Positions 1 to 13,354 of a stretch of DNA of 64,000 nt are shown here, in pieces. Location: NCBI GenBank assembly GCA_038501785.1, contig JBAMJR010000099.1, positions 1,935,501 to 1,999,500 of the forward strand, in the 5' to 3' direction. The position numbers and the translations under genes were made by a program. Position 1 is the first letter of the stretch. Every line of letters begins with the position of its first letter. This DNA comes from Myoxocephalus aenaeus. Lineage: Eukaryota; Chordata; Actinopteri; Perciformes; Cottidae. The notes under the pieces were generated by a model, which was not told the origin of the DNA, ran no database searches, and saw nothing but the letters and a program-made list of their open reading frames with translations.

Positions 1-3000
1 AAATGTGAAGCATTGGTTGTCACTGTTACGAATTATTGTGGTTTCTGTTACTAATTGTGAGCTGACTCTATGGAGTTTTGTTTCTGATGTAGTCTTATAT
101 GTTCTTCATGTTTTCAGGTGGATAGGTGTAGTAGACTTAGGGAACTAACATAGCTCTTTTTTGCAGACATTATTCCTGTCTTAATTAAAGTGTTTACATA
201 GAACATAAAACATCTTTGGAGTGCCAATGAGACAAAAAGAGTGTCACCACTCAATCTGACGAACATTAGCAGTGCCGGTCATGAAAAGAGTAAGGAGGCC
301 AAAATGAAGTCAAACAAGGTGGGACAGGATGAGGAAAAGGGCTACTCATTTAGGTGGGAGTTGTCTGAAAGTCCCATGGTTCTCCACCACTGAAACATTG
401 TTGAGGTTCCTTATGTGTAAGGATTTGGTGGAGTTCTTCCTGTCCTTTATCTTTTAAGGAGGGACATCTAAATGATTGCTGAGTTCAAGGGTCTCTAACT
501 GCAAGCCCAGAACAGCCTCCCCTTAATGATTGCAATGCCCAGAAACATCATGAGGCCTTGGTTTCTTGCAAGTTGAATTCTAAATTAGGGGCAGGCATAA
601 TCAACATTGCTTTCTGCTTCCTAGACAAGAGATAGGACGGGTATTCATAAAGTCTGAAGCTACTGTGGGTGGAAATCATGTTTAACTTGAAATATATGAC
701 CTTAAGAGATAAGAGTCAGCAATTTAAACACAGCTGTTTCCTTTGAAACAAAGAAATAAAATCCTTGAACAGAATGAGTATGAAAGAATACTTTGGAATA
801 GGTTTTACTGGACAGGAAGCTGCTCCTGCTGACATTTCCCTCCAGTCACGCTTCATTTATGATCTAACAGGAACACAGCTCATGTCCTTTGTTTGTGAAA
901 TCAAATCCTTGCCCCTCCCAATGAGAAAGCACCCACTTATCTTTGAGTCACATGTTTACCATGTCACCTTTCCTGAGGACTAAGTCTTTTCCCCACAACC
1001 TTTAAAGACATGTACTATCCATTAACATGGTCTGCTTCAAAACTGTTTAATACACAGCAAATATGAATTAGGATTGGATTATTTAGCTTGCAGATTTCAT
1101 AATTTCAGTTTGCAGAGTGACTTTCTGTAGCTTGCCTGGAGGTAGTAGTGCTCCTTAAAGAGCGCAATCAGGTGTTGCATTTGGTTGTGGGAATTTCTGA
1201 TTTTCCGATTGTAAAATGGCCGGGGGCCCTAATTAAATAGAGACATGCTTTTTTATATAATTACGACGAGAAATGCTTTTTATTTTCTTTCTTTTTTGAC
1301 ATACAATTTGACTTCAATACATACCAGTTAATGTTTGGTTATCTCACACTGTTCTGGTTACTGATTGACAAATGTCGGCAAAAGTTGCCACCCTTCATAA
1401 TTTAAAATCAAACTTTGTCTGATTTTGCAGTTCTTATTAACTGAAGGATGATTAAGGTCAACACATTGCTTCTAAATACTATCACTTTATGCACTTATCC
1501 AAAGGTAAAAGAAAGACAGTTTTTCCAGTCATACTTTTCAATACATTCACTCACATACACCTTCCACTCTGTGTGTGTCTCTGTGTGTTTGTGTGCGAGC
1601 TGAATACAAACATAATTGGAGTTGAGCACAGTTCTCTGAAGCACATTAGCACAGAGCCCACAGTGTACCAGGTTCCACAGAAGGCAACACAGCTGCGCAA
1701 AAACAGGTACTGTATATGGAAAACCAAGCTGATACAAAACAGAAACGTCTGAACTGAACAACAAGGAAAGGCGATGGGTGAGAGAGGGGACTCCAACCAC
1801 GATCGGGGACCACCTCGAAATGAGCCCAAAGAATCCAATGGGAAGTTTTTTCCCCAGCCAGGATGAAACAGGATTTCTGTGTTTCCCTACACTGAGGAAT
1901 TGTTACAGCATGCAAGTAGAAAAACAAAAGATCCATCTTGACTCAGCGGTCTTGATGAGACATGAGAAATGGTGACAGTCTGATCTTTTAGTTTCCTTTG
2001 CCTGAAGGGTGAGCGGAGTGTCACCATGTAAATCATCTTGGTTTTACTTTCATTGAATGTTAGCTATTAAAAGGAAGATATATATGCTTTGATAGTGATG
2101 ATAGTTCCCTGACCCAAAACGGCCCATTCATTATTGAAGCTTCATCTTTCAGATGTGTGACATTTGTCAGCAATTAGGGCTACCTGGTTACAAATCAGTA
2201 TCAATGAAACTACCAAAGACCTCTGAGCTTTGAGTAATGCTTCATCAGTTTCGAGTCAGCTTTCAGTCGAGCCTGGTTCCAGACATATACATGTATACTT
2301 CTATTTAAACTTCTATGTAATACTATGTAGCGATGTGACCACATGACACAAATGTTGTCATCTGCCCATGTTTGTTAGAAGCAGTATGGTCATCACAACC
2401 CCGGTGTTATTTTAAATGATATGGGCAGATGGTACTTATTGGTTAGAATAAAATAACCCCTGCTGAACAGAAAAAGGTGACCAGGAACACAATTTCAGTG
2501 AAATAAAACATAATGGCAATGCCGCCTTGTGATTGGACTAACCTTAGTCGGCCTTTGTTGCTCTCTGTTCTGAACATTGAATACCTTTGGAATAGTATAG
2601 GATCTTTTATCAAGAGATTTATACTTGGCTTCTCTAGTTGAGATGACAACATAGTGATTCAGCAAAAGGTCATACATATGTTTGATTTATTAGTTTCTGG
2701 TAGATCTTTAGTGGAGAAGGAACTTGTGGCGCCCAGTAAGCGTTGCAGTTTGGGTCTTTGGCAGCAGTTTATTTTCTTTCGACTAAACAGCATAATACAT
2801 AAAATAAAAGACCTGCAGTCCACAGACATATAGCCACAGCCACAAGATACATTGGAACACAAGAAAATCCAAGGAAAAGACATCACCACAGAAGTTGCAT
2901 TGATTGACAAGTGAACTCTGGGGAGTGCAGCAATGAACCACAGCAATGAACGGTTCACACCAAAGATGCTGCCAGAATGACAAAATAAGGATCTTGTGGA

Positions 3001-5036
3001 TTACCACTTGAACTTTTAACCAGATGAGCACAAACTGACACAAAAACCAAATGAGGTGCATTTCTTTCAGCATGTTATATCATCATCGCTGCCATAACCA
3101 TGTGCTCATGAAACCAGAGTGCAGCTACACATTTTGTGATTACACACATATGGTAGCGATTAAGCTCATGCCAGTCAGGCTAGCCTCTTGTGGCTGGACC
3201 TTGTGGTAGTGACACCAGTTTCACTGAAATCATAGTGCCAAGTATGGTTAGTGTCACAACAGACGATTTTAACCTGACGCAGTCGTGTCTTTTCAGAAAG
3301 AGTGCTGAGGTTGTCTGCTAAGCTGTATGGTTACGTGCTGGATGGCGGTGAAGTCCGATTAGTCTAATATCATTGTCTGAGTAACAGTTTCCAAAGATGT
3401 TAAGAGCAGTTTGATGAGTTTTTTCCTGCTGTTCGTTTTCCTGCCTAAAAGTTGTGGTTCACCAAGGAGGACGGGACCAGAGAGTTAAATTTCTTTGCGA
3501 CAGGCATTGAGTCAATTGAAGAGATGCAGGCTGGCATATTCAGCCAACAATGTGGTGGCTGAATACGTGCTGATTTGCAGAGGCACACTATCATCTTCTC
3601 TCCAAAAATAGTCTATTTTTTGAATATTCCATTGATTGTCTCTCTTTCTTGATCAGTTTTAGTATGGGCTATAGCAAAGGGATGACCAGCAAAGATACAT
3701 AGAAAACCCAGGTGAATACCAAATCAAATACCTCTAAGGATGGGAAACAGCTGCAGTTCACAAAAACTGCAGGCAGCAGCTATGGTCAAATTGAAAGAAA
3801 AGTTGAAACTCCTGCTTTATTTGCTCACATTAAAGTCAATACAGAGGGTATTCGAACCATCACATACACAAAGCAAGTTAACCTTCACAGATCAATATCA
3901 GCTGTCTCTTACTACTTACAAACTATTGAATGAGTTTTCAGTATCTACACTTGTGGGTTCCATCTTGGGGCTAGGATGGTGGATACATCATAAGGGTTCC
4001 AATGATTAAAAAGCTACAGTAAGAAACTAGAGAAGTGAACTCTGTAGAGTGCATATCTCCTCTACAACGACCACTGCTGTAATGTTTGATTGAATAAGCT
4101 TGGTTAGCCAGTAAGCTATGTTAGCAAAACACACAGTAGGACTCCTATTGGCTGCTAACAGCTAACTGGCTCTCTTTCTACTGACATAAGACACTCCATG
4201 TGTGTCCTCCTGGTGTTCTCATATTTTCTTAATTTTTCCGACAAGTGCTTCATGTCCATTACTCCCGTAGCTGTCCATGCTGGATGATTTAAAAAGCAAG
4301 CATGGAAAGTAAAATACGGCGTTAGCACGACTGCATCCAGCAGCTAGCTTAGCCAAACCGTCCTGGTGTAATTTAGCCGTCTCCACAGAAGCTGCTTCCC
4401 TTTCCCGCCAGTCTGTTGTCTTATGGTGTGGTCCGGTTGATCCGGGACCAGGTGTTTTACCTGTAGTTTCTCCGCCAAAGTTCTTCTCTCAAACGGGTGT
4501 TGGAGGAAAGATTATACCGAGTTAGCGTTTGGTCTCCTTTGAAGAGCAGTGCTTGCACTCGCCGCTGTCATGTTGTTATAATGGCGCCTCGAGAGACTAG
4601 CCCTGACGAGAACGAGAGACGGGAACGCGCACCCTAGGGCCAAATGAGTCTTTTTTAGGGCGCTGATTAGATAAATTGTATGTCACTCATTTATATCTTT
4701 AATCAGTGATTGGCTAAACTGCTTATTAGACCCGTCTTTCTTGGGCCAAATGGACCTGGCCCCAACACATGCACGGCGCAGTAGAGACATGCACAGGGGC
4801 AGCTGAGAGGTGCACGGGCGGAGAGGACAAGCAGGAAACGCATATATTTTGCGCAGATATCCTATTTTACAAATATTACTGGGTATATTCCATAGCTCAA
4901 AAACACAAATATTGGCAATTTGTATAATGTATTAATATTATTATAATTTGTATAATTAATAATATTATAAATAAAAACAAAATCTTCTTTTTTTTTGTTG
5001 GTGGCTGAAGGTGGGGCCAGGCCCCATGGCCACTGA
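1..5036. other. Intergenic DNA, no gene recognised
   Basis: AT-rich non-coding DNA. The open frames here are at most about 100 codons, have no recognisable domain and often overlap on both strands. The stretch from about 4080 to 4860 is richer in G+C and CpG than its surroundings and resembles a decayed interspersed repeat, but I cannot name a family. No splice-flanked exon of a known protein was found. Confidence 0.6.
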
Positions 5037-5085
5037 TACATACATACATACATACATACATACATACATACATACATACATACAA
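5037..5085. repeat. (ATAC)n microsatellite
   Basis: About twelve tandem copies of the tetranucleotide ATAC/TACA. It follows directly on a short GC-rich palindrome (GGGGCCAGGCCCC, about 5013-5025). Confidence 0.95.
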
Positions 5086-5510
5086 TTGTCTTACCTAGGA
5101 GTTCAAACCAAGAGTGGAACATTTCAAACAGTCAATAAAATAAGTTATCAATAAAAACTGTTTTCAAAAAGTGTGAATCACTGCAACCACGAGAGATTCT
5201 TGAGCATACAGTCATAAATGAGCACAAAATGCATTAGGCTGGTGGGTCCAGATTAACTGTGGAAAGGCCGACAGACAGATACAGCGATGCACACACATAC
5301 TCACTCACACACACACAAGCGATATACATAATCTAAAAAAAAACATATTTCTGCAACCCAAAGGTGCTCTTTTTTTTAACCTTTTAATAGTGATTACATG
5401 TTTTACTATGTCTGTCACAGTTTGGGCTTGTTAGGCTTCTGTAGGAATCAAAGAGGGGAATATCACTCAATGGTCAAGATGTCAACCTGTGAAAAGGGGG
5501 CCTATTGCAT

Positions 5511-5546
5511 TGCTTTCAAGGGTTTCAAAAAGGTTGGGAACCACTG
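5511..5546 (-). mobile_element. Terminus of an hAT-like DNA transposon (fragment)
   Basis: Read on the minus strand, the sequence starting at 5546 is CAGTGGTTCCCAACCTTTTT. This is the form of terminus common to many vertebrate hAT (Charlie-like) elements. No matching opposite terminus was found nearby, so the outer limit of the element is unknown and it may be a solo end. Confidence 0.45.
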
Positions 5547-7339
5547 CCATAAATTGTAAAAAATAAAAAAAATCATATCATATGTGTCATCACACATAGG
5601 TATGGTAGTTTTGGATGACTTGAGTTGTGTTTGCACCATCATGCTCATCATTGCTAAATTGTATGCAGAAACAAAAAAAATGTGCAACAAGAAAGGAAAC
5701 TAGATGAGCGATGCTCAACTTGACTGGAATAGCAACGTATATAACCAACTGACGAAATAGGATTTTAACTTTTGTTGTTGTAAATAGTTATAATATCTAT
5801 TTTCCACTACAGTAAAACTGTTCCAGGAAATAAGGTGTCCCCCTCATTAAAGACAACCACATTTCCTGCGATTCATTTTAAAACAACAAGAGCCTCCAAA
5901 GTGCTCAACATATAAGGCCACATCAACATCTCAGGTAAACTAAATTACCTGACTCCTGGCGATTTTCAGCAACACACACCTCATTCTCATCTTTAAAGAA
6001 AAAAGTAATGGAAAGGGCATGAAACCATTAAGGGTAATTAAACTTAGAAACTGACGACAAAGCAAACCACTTAGGGGGAGGTTGCTTGGTTTAAAACTTG
6101 GAAAGGTGGCATGTTTCCTGTATCCAAACCTATCTGTCAGCTACAAACTTCCAAACAGTGTTTGCTGGTTTGTTTTGTTGCTCTGTAGTCTTAATTGTTC
6201 TTGTTGACTCATGCTCCGACTCCTCAGCTGCAAAAAATGCCACCATGCCCTCAGACTCCCTCTCCATAACTTATTTGTTTAATTTTGTTTTTGTGGAAAG
6301 TGACGCTGATCGGATTTCCACTTTTCATAGAACAAATGAGAAAACTTCTTCCAAAAATAGATTAGCGCCATATTAACTCTTTTATTGACTTCTTATTTTC
6401 TTGTTCACTAACTCTTAACTTAAAATGATTATGTTGCAGGATATTCTTTGGTCAACAAAGTAGTACATGGGGACAGTACATTTTTTGCTTCATTTGTTTC
6501 GCTATGTGGCATTTTATACTATTTTGTCTTGTTCATTTTGGCCCGTTTAGGTTAGATTTCCTAATCCTTCTTTCATTCTTTTTCACTTTATATTTGTATT
6601 TACCAATAAATGTACTGCACATTAACTAATATTTAAATTCTTGATAAATGGCCTGTAATTATGGTTGCTGATTTGTACTTCTTTCAATACTTTTAACAAG
6701 GGACATTTCTGTGGCATGTCGATGCATCATACGCATCTGTAAAAAGACGGAATAAAAGAGACTTAATGTCAACACACTCATTCACCCACTATGTACAGAT
6801 ATCAATCCAAACTCTGGTATTGATAACTTCCACTTTAACAATGATCTTCAGATTGATGTTGTGCAGAGCAGTTCAGAAATACATGACCCAAACTAATAGT
6901 CTTGCTTTTAATGACACCAAGCCTTGTTTTCAGTGCCAAATTTCACTAGTCAGACGCCTTGAGGTGTTTCCTCCCACTCGAGGCACCACTATTGGGTTTC
7001 CAGTCCCTAATTTAGTTCAAATCAACATCCCCACCCAGAACAAATGGTCTACCTCAGATGACTTTCAAAACAGATCACACAGGATGAGCCCAGGTCTCCA
7101 ACCGTGCTTCCTATAACCTTTGAAAGCCCTCAGAGGAGCCTCTCCTCGTCAAGTTTTTCAGCAGATCAAAGGCGGATCAAATGTTTTGATGTTTTTCTTT
7201 GCTGTGTTTCCTGTCCAGTTGGTTGAGCAACTGAATTTGAATTAAAATGTGTAGAAATAGTGGATGAAATTCACAACAATAGTAGCAGCATGGGAAGCCA
7301 AAAAATGAGTACGTAACTCATGACCCCTGGATTATTATC
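5547..7339. other. Intergenic DNA, nothing recognised
   Basis: AT-rich sequence. The longest frame (116 codons, 6766-7116) has no recognisable motif or splice context. No RNA gene or repeat family was identified. Confidence 0.5.
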
Positions 7340-8558
7340 CAGTGTTTCCCCCACCGTTATAATAGGGGGGCGGGGCGCCCCCCTGAAAAAACCCTCCGCC
7401 CCCCTGTAATTTTCTCGATAGCGCCAGATCACAAGTCGTCATTTAACATTAAGTTTCTCTTTCCTATAGAACCGGTCTACACCTTGTTCTGTTATTAAAC
7501 AAACTAAACGGACGTATTTTATTGATCTTATCCACACACAGCTTGTCATTTCGGTCTCTACATGGTCGCGTTAACACTTCTCCTTTGCTCTGCGTCGCGC
7601 ACAGCAGAGTTCCGCCCTGATGCGTACAGACACGTGCGCGCGCACACACAGGTGAGCGCTGAGCACACAGCAGCGGACAGAGAGCGTCAAAAAATATGTC
7701 GCGTGAAAAGCAGACCTATATCTGCGTTTTAAACGCTCCCAGGGTGAAGATGGCAACAGCAGCTCTCATGTGAGGAGCACTGGAGCAGCTCTCTGAACCC
7801 GGAGCAGCTCTCATGCTCCAGGTGAAAGAGACAAAGTGCTTGTGTCTTGTACCAACAATGAGCTGCTGGCTTCACATATTACAAAAGTACAAAGTACACG
7901 GATATAAAACTAAGTCATTAATAAATACATGGAGAAAAGCCTGCACTTTCGGGTAAATGTTTACGTTATGCTTGCGCATGCGCATAGCGACTCGCCGATT
8001 TTTGGCTCTTTGACAGAAGTCTCCGTGACGTCCTTCCTGCTGCTGCGTGTCTCAAAACAGAAAACAGATCTCAGATCAACGTTGAACATGAATTGTATCA
8101 AATCTACAACCCCGTTTATAAAAGATGTGTAGAGGCTCACTGCTCCACTAATACTGATGCAACCTGATGCTCACATATCTGCACTCATTCTGTTTTGTTT
8201 GGCAAAAAAATAAATAGCTTATTGTTTTCCACAATGAGCTATTTAGTAGTAACTAAATATTAGTTATTTTTTGCACAGATATAACTTTATTTTCATTGTT
8301 CTAAGTGATTGCAATTTAAAAATAAAAAAATGTCTGATGGAGCAATCTGATTTACTTGAAAGTGATTGCAATTTTCTTTATTCTGTTATTTATAAAAGCA
8401 CAGATGGAGTCACAAAATGAAGTTATTTACAGAAAAAGTTTGAGAACCACTACTTTAAGTGTTTGTGTCGGTGTCGTCGCCGTCGCCCGCGCCGCACCGC
8501 GCCGCGCCGCGCCCCGCCGCGCCCCCCCCCTGAAGCTGTAAACCTAGGGGAAACACTG
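7340..8558. mobile_element. Composite hAT-like non-autonomous element
   Basis: The 1.2-kb segment begins CAGTGTTTCCCC and ends with the inverted counterpart GGGGAAACACTG, a terminus typical of teleost hAT elements. Both ends run into C/G homopolymer and GC-rich sequence (7366-7385 and 8478-8530). There is no transposase frame. The inner part 8075-8452, read on the minus strand, starts with a second hAT-type end (GTGGTTCTCAAACTTTTTCTG) and matches the copy at 56464-56935 over several hundred bases, so the element is composite or nested. The 8-bp flanks (TTATTATC and TTATCTAA) are not a clean target-site duplication, which suggests age or rearrangement. Confidence 0.6.
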
Positions 8559-9385
8559 TTATCTAATGTAAATAGTGGTAGTAGTAGAATAGTTGTAATA
8601 CTGGAAGTAGTATTAGTTGTTGTATGTTTACTGGAACTCAATATCATTTAATCTGTTCAATCAGACTGTTGAAGGGTACCAGAAGGATGGGTTTTAATTG
8701 TACTAACTTTGCTCTGAAGCAAAATTGGAGCCTGAGCTAATCTCACTTGTTGAGTTAAACCTCAAAACCATAGCAGGCGGAGACAAAGAACCGCAATTGG
8801 TTATTGAATTGAATATTTGAATGACACTGACCTCTCATTTGTGATTTTGAAAGAAGTAGTAGTTACAGGCCAACAAGCTAACATAGTGTAGATTGTATTT
8901 TTTTAAATGGTAACCAAAGGCCTCATGTTTGCGACCTATCTTCCCGCATGCATTTGAATCAGGAGAGTCAGATGAAGAAAATAATTTATCTGTATTATTA
9001 ACAGATAAAAATGAGATGATAAGATCAGACAGAGACAGTCTTTGATGCTAGGACTCTACAGGGAGATTTGTAATTGAGGGGTGTAGCAAGATAAATCCCC
9101 CATAGAGTCTAAACACTCGTGGTGGTGTCTGATGAGGCTGATAGAATGATGAGTTGATGAAGCTGATGAATCTCTGAAGACTGAGGGGGAGGGGTGTGTA
9201 ACAGCAACATGAACATACTGAAGGTAGAGAGACAATCATATTTAAAAGAGACACCGGCAAGATGATCGTCTAACGATTTAATTGTTTCGTTGTGCTTATT
9301 GGATAGAGGAGACCAGCTGATCTAAACAGCTGATATCCTTATTGACAGCCCCGAGCCATGAAATTATGAGTGAGCATGCGTGTGA
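8559..9385. other. Intergenic DNA, nothing recognised
   Basis: No gene, RNA or repeat family recognised; the open frames are short and without context. Confidence 0.5.
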
Positions 9386-9389
9386 ATTA

Positions 9390-9435
<46 letters not shown>
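9386..9435. repeat. (ATT)n microsatellite
   Basis: About fifteen ATT/TAT triplets. The polytyrosine at the start of the open frame beginning at 9370 is an artefact of this repeat. Confidence 0.95.
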
Positions 9436-11092
9436 CTGAACAATGGTGATTGTGCAAATATGTGCAGCCTGGCAAGTATATCAGTCAAAGGCAGAAATCG
9501 AGAGGAGGAGGAGAATCTCCCTGAGGCAGGATACAGCAGGGCAGGAGACAACATGGCAAATGCAGCAGCAACACTCGAAGGACATGGCCGACTGCCAAGA
9601 GTAGTTTGGCGGACCTTGACTGACAAAGCACTTCACTGCAGCAGCCACACAAACTCTCTTTGGTTAAGGCTTCCAGAGCTTTACGCTGAAACAAGCTCCC
9701 TCTGCCTCATGCATGTAAACAGTGCACACACACACACACACATCAAGATCGGATGCGGTCAGACAGGACAATACTCTGACAAAACCAATATGTGGACACT
9801 TGAGAGGTCTATATTAAGCTTGTTAAACATCATGCAAATAATGCATGCTGTCACAGAAACAAAAGTCATGCCAAAACAGACAATATTAGAGGGACCACAC
9901 AAAAACACGCAGTGCACACCCAAACTTTTGATCATGTCAGGAGTTTCATGTACTGCATTTATTCCCCAAACTCTAAACCTCTCCCTCTCCCTCTCTCTAA
10001 TATCCCTGACCGTAATCCGTACCTTAACCTTAATTCTAAAAAAAGTAGGGATGGAAACGATTTCTTCCATATTACGTCAACCATGTATATGCATAGAGTA
10101 TTAGTACACCGTGACACACACATATTCTACTCATGTACTAGTGATACCACACACACATTTGTTTTTACTAAAAAAGGTCTCGCACTGAGACAAAACGTAC
10201 ACATCTGTGCCTGAACAGTAAGATAATATGCTGTTGTTTGAAGGTGGTAAAAGAGTCTTGCAACCAGCTAGCTCTGAGTCATATCCTCATGTCATGTCCT
10301 CCTTCCAAAGGAGTCCCCAGGTACTGTAAGATGGTACAATACATGAGCCTTCCCCATGAGTTTATTTAGGATTCTCCCCCTAGTTGGACGTTCCGATTGA
10401 ACAGGTATCTGTGATGCATCCTGATTTAGATGGTCAAAGCACCTCAGCTTGCTGCTTTCACTGAAGAACAATGATTTATACAATGCACTTTTTGAGAAAC
10501 AAAGAATGCCTGCTTGGTCATCATATCTAAATTGCTCTTAATTTTCATTCATTGGGGTTGGCGGCTTTCAAACTTCTGACTCTGTTATTTGGGATTGCGG
10601 GTTGAGGGAGATCTGATTTGAGAGACTGCACTTGGGAGGGCTGGTGATTCTGAATGCAGTATGTTGTACAAGTGGCTTTTTTGAGTGTGTCGAAGTATCT
10701 AAATATTGTCTATATGTCTATATGTATGTTTGCATTCATTTGTTTGCATGTATTTGTATGCATTCATGTGCAAGTGCTCTATCGCTGTATGCATGCCAAG
10801 TTTGCAAACTTCCTCAGGAGAGCTCCCCTCTGCCATGAGGTCCGTCCACAAAATAGAGCCGAATAGATGGTTCCAGTGATAACAACAAGTATTTGTATAA
10901 AAGTAAAGCAAACACAATTACAAATTGAATCACACTAAAAACTAGATAAAACATATCCCATGGTACAGAGATCCAGTGCCCCCCACCGGGCAGACCGGCG
11001 TAGATCAGTTCCTGCCCAGCAGATAGGCACAAAAGATCTGCTCATCTTCGTGAGGACATGTGTGTGCCGACTAACATCTTCTGCACATACTT
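9436..11092. other. Intergenic DNA with minor simple repeats
   Basis: Contains a short (CA)n tract (9725-9742) and a (TCTC)n pyrimidine tract near 9978-9998. The long open frame 9370-10104 crosses these low-complexity tracts and has no recognisable domain. No gene is supported. Confidence 0.5.
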
Positions 11093-11240
11093 AAGCAATA
11101 AGGTACGAGAGGCAGTACTGTGTCGTGCAATAATGTACTGTTCAAGGGAGTTGTTAGGCCCGACGCACAGCGGAGGGCCGGCAAACCCTTGAACTGTACA
11201 TTATTGTAGACACAGTACTGCCTCGAGTACCTTATTGCTT
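11093..11240. repeat. Long imperfect inverted repeat (hairpin), probable transposon end
   Basis: Arms at 11093-11148 and 11186-11240 are inverted copies with a few mismatches around a 37-bp loop. The outer blocks AAGCAATAAGGTAC and GTACCTTATTGCTT and the inner blocks GGCAGTACTGTGTC and GACACAGTACTGCC are exact complements. No coding capacity. It adjoins the block at 11239-12031 and is probably part of the same palindrome-rich element. Confidence 0.7.
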
Positions 11241-12031
11241 TTATAATACGGGTACCTGCGACTTTATAAATAGTAATGTAAGCTGCCTTTCAGCACAAAA
11301 TAGTTGTAGCCGGCAAAATGTTGTGTATCGCATTTCAGCGACAGAGAAAATAGTCCCGGGACGCACGGGACGCACATACGGGACTATAAAACGGACGACC
11401 TGGTCAGTAAATCTGCGATTTACTGACCAGGTCGGTTGAAAGCAGGGTGTAGGATGACACTCAGCCACCGATGTAAAGAAGTGCTCTTGCTGCTTCTGTC
11501 CGTCTTTTCTCCGTCATTTTTCTCCTCCATGATGTTTAGAGAACTTGCCTCGCGTCGGGAAATTACCGACGTAATTATCTCTCACTGGAAATTATCACGA
11601 TTTTGTGATTCCTCATCTTTAGGTTAGGGAGGAAGTGACACGTGTGTTGTCGTTCGTTATGCTAGTGTGGGGGACGCTACGTGAGCTTGTTAGCTGTTCC
11701 GTTTGAGCTACTGTTAGCGAAGAGCCCCGTTGCAATACTGTGAACACTCAAGCAATAAACCTGCAAGTTAAGGAAACCAACGTCTGCGAGTCGTTACTGC
11801 GGACGTGACAATATCAAAGTTTACACCAAACATGTTTGGTAACTGTCAAGCTTGAAATGACAACTAACGGTCGCGCAATTTAAATCTACCTGTTATTTTA
11901 AGTGCGCACTGATATGGAACGCTCTAAATGTAAACAGGCTGTACAGTACTTTATGGCTGAATAAAATACACCCCGTGACTCACTCTCAACCAATCAGAAT
12001 GCTTGATTTGATCTACCCGTATTATAAAACA
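11239..12031. mobile_element. Palindrome-rich non-autonomous DNA element, unclassified
   Basis: The segment is bounded by TTTTATAATACGGGTA at 11239 and its inverted counterpart TACCCGTATTATAAAA ending at about 12030. Inside are a perfect 18-bp-arm hairpin (11396-11434) and a second one with TAGTCCCG/CGGGACTA arms (about 11351-11387). There is no transposase frame. The class cannot be decided from the termini alone. A LINE fragment starts immediately downstream. Confidence 0.45.
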
Positions 12032-12040
12032 ACAATAAAC

Positions 12041-13315
12041 CCTGGTTCACTGCAAGACTCAGGCAGCTTCGTCAGGCTGAAGAGGAGGCCTACAGTGGCG
12101 GGGACAGGATTCTGTACAACCAGGCCAGAAACACACTGACGAGGGAGATCAAGGTAGCTAAGAAGAGCTACACTGATAAACTGGGGGAAAAGTTTTCAGC
12201 CGATGACCCCTTGTCAGTTTGGAGAGGCCTGGAAGTAGTCACAAACTACAAGAGACCATCTGAGGACAATCACCAACTGGCTGACAACCTGAATATCTTC
12301 TATTGCAGGTTTGACAAGCCCACTTCAACCCCGCCCAACTGCACCATCCTCAAACAACCACCTACACTCTCACCTCTCCCAAACAACCCCTCACCGGCAC
12401 TGAGGATCTGCGAAGAGGATGTGAGTCGACTCTTTCACAGACAGAAGATCAGGAAGGCTCCGGGCCCAGACGGTGTGTCCCCCTCCTGCCTGAAAGTCTG
12501 TGCTGATCAGCTGGCCCCCATCTTCACGGAGATCTTCAACCGATCACTGGAGCTGTGTGAAGTCCCTTCCTGCTTCAAGCGCTCCATGATCATCCCGGTC
12601 CCCAAGAAATCCTCCATCACAGGATTAAATGACTACAGACCCGTCGCCCTGACGTCTGTGGTCATGAAATCCTTTGAGAGGCTGGTGTTGAGCCATCTGA
12701 AGGACCTCAAAGCGACACAACGGTCATCGGCCTCATCAGGAACGGTGACGAGTCTGCGTACAGACAGGAGGTTGAACAGTTGGTCCTCTGGTGTGGTCAG
12801 AACAACCTGGAGCTGAACAAGCTCAAAACTTTGATGACAGTGGACTTTAGGAAGAGCCCCCCAACACTACCAGCTGTTCCAACTCCAACGCTACAGAGCA
12901 CTGTACGCCAAAACCACCAGACACAGGAACAGCTTCTTTCCACTGGCCGTCACTCTGATGAACAGTTAATCAGACACCTCCATCTGCACTACTTGCACAA
13001 TTACCACCTGTCTGCACTAATATCCACAATTAATTGTTCATATATATTATTGGATATATATTTATATTGTACATATTAGTTGACATGACTATTGTCATAT
13101 GTGTGTGCATTATTTTACATATGTTATTATACTATTATCATTCATAGCAATGTTTTTTAATTTCTTTTATTCTTAATTCTAATTCTAATTTTGTTTACCT
13201 TAAGTTTATTGTAATTCTGTGTGTACGGAGGACCTAGCAAAATAAGCTTTTCGTTGTACGGAGAACTGTCTGTTATCTGTGCATATGACAATAAAAATAT
13301 ATTGAATCTTGTATC
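12041..13315 (+). mobile_element. CR1/L2/Rex1-like LINE, internally deleted reverse transcriptase
   Basis: The frame encodes the N-terminal part of a non-LTR reverse transcriptase: the linker ending in PWFTARLRQLRQAEEEAY (12041 on), then RKAPGPDGVSPSCLK, IPVPKK and LNDYRPVALTSVVMKSFERLVL (about 12450-12700). After SHLKDL (about 12705) the protein jumps to sequence normally lying past the catalytic motif (VIGLIRNGDESAYRQE, in another frame). A second deletion joins to the C-terminal LYRALYAKTTRHRNSFFPL region (about 12890-12960). The YxDD catalytic box is therefore absent and the element is dead. The 3' end is AT-rich and finishes with GACAATAAAAATATATTGAATC. A related 3' end lies in an nppc intron at about 32590-32826. 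Confidence 0.8.
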
Positions 13316-13354
13316 TTAGTTAAATGTTAATGCTGATGCTTAGTTTCTGTGTTC

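Noticed and set aside
765..983. 72-codon frame near the left edge
   Set aside because: Single short frame without homology I recognise, splice sites or promoter context.
5037..5085. CRISPR-like or functional tandem array
   Set aside because: Plain tetranucleotide microsatellite. No spacer-repeat array exists anywhere in the window and the sequence is eukaryotic.
6766..7116. 116-codon frame
   Set aside because: Composition like the surrounding intergenic DNA and no recognisable motif.
9370..10104. A 244-codon frame starting with polytyrosine
   Set aside because: It is driven by the (ATT)n, (CA)n and (TCTC)n tracts. No domain, splice context or codon bias.
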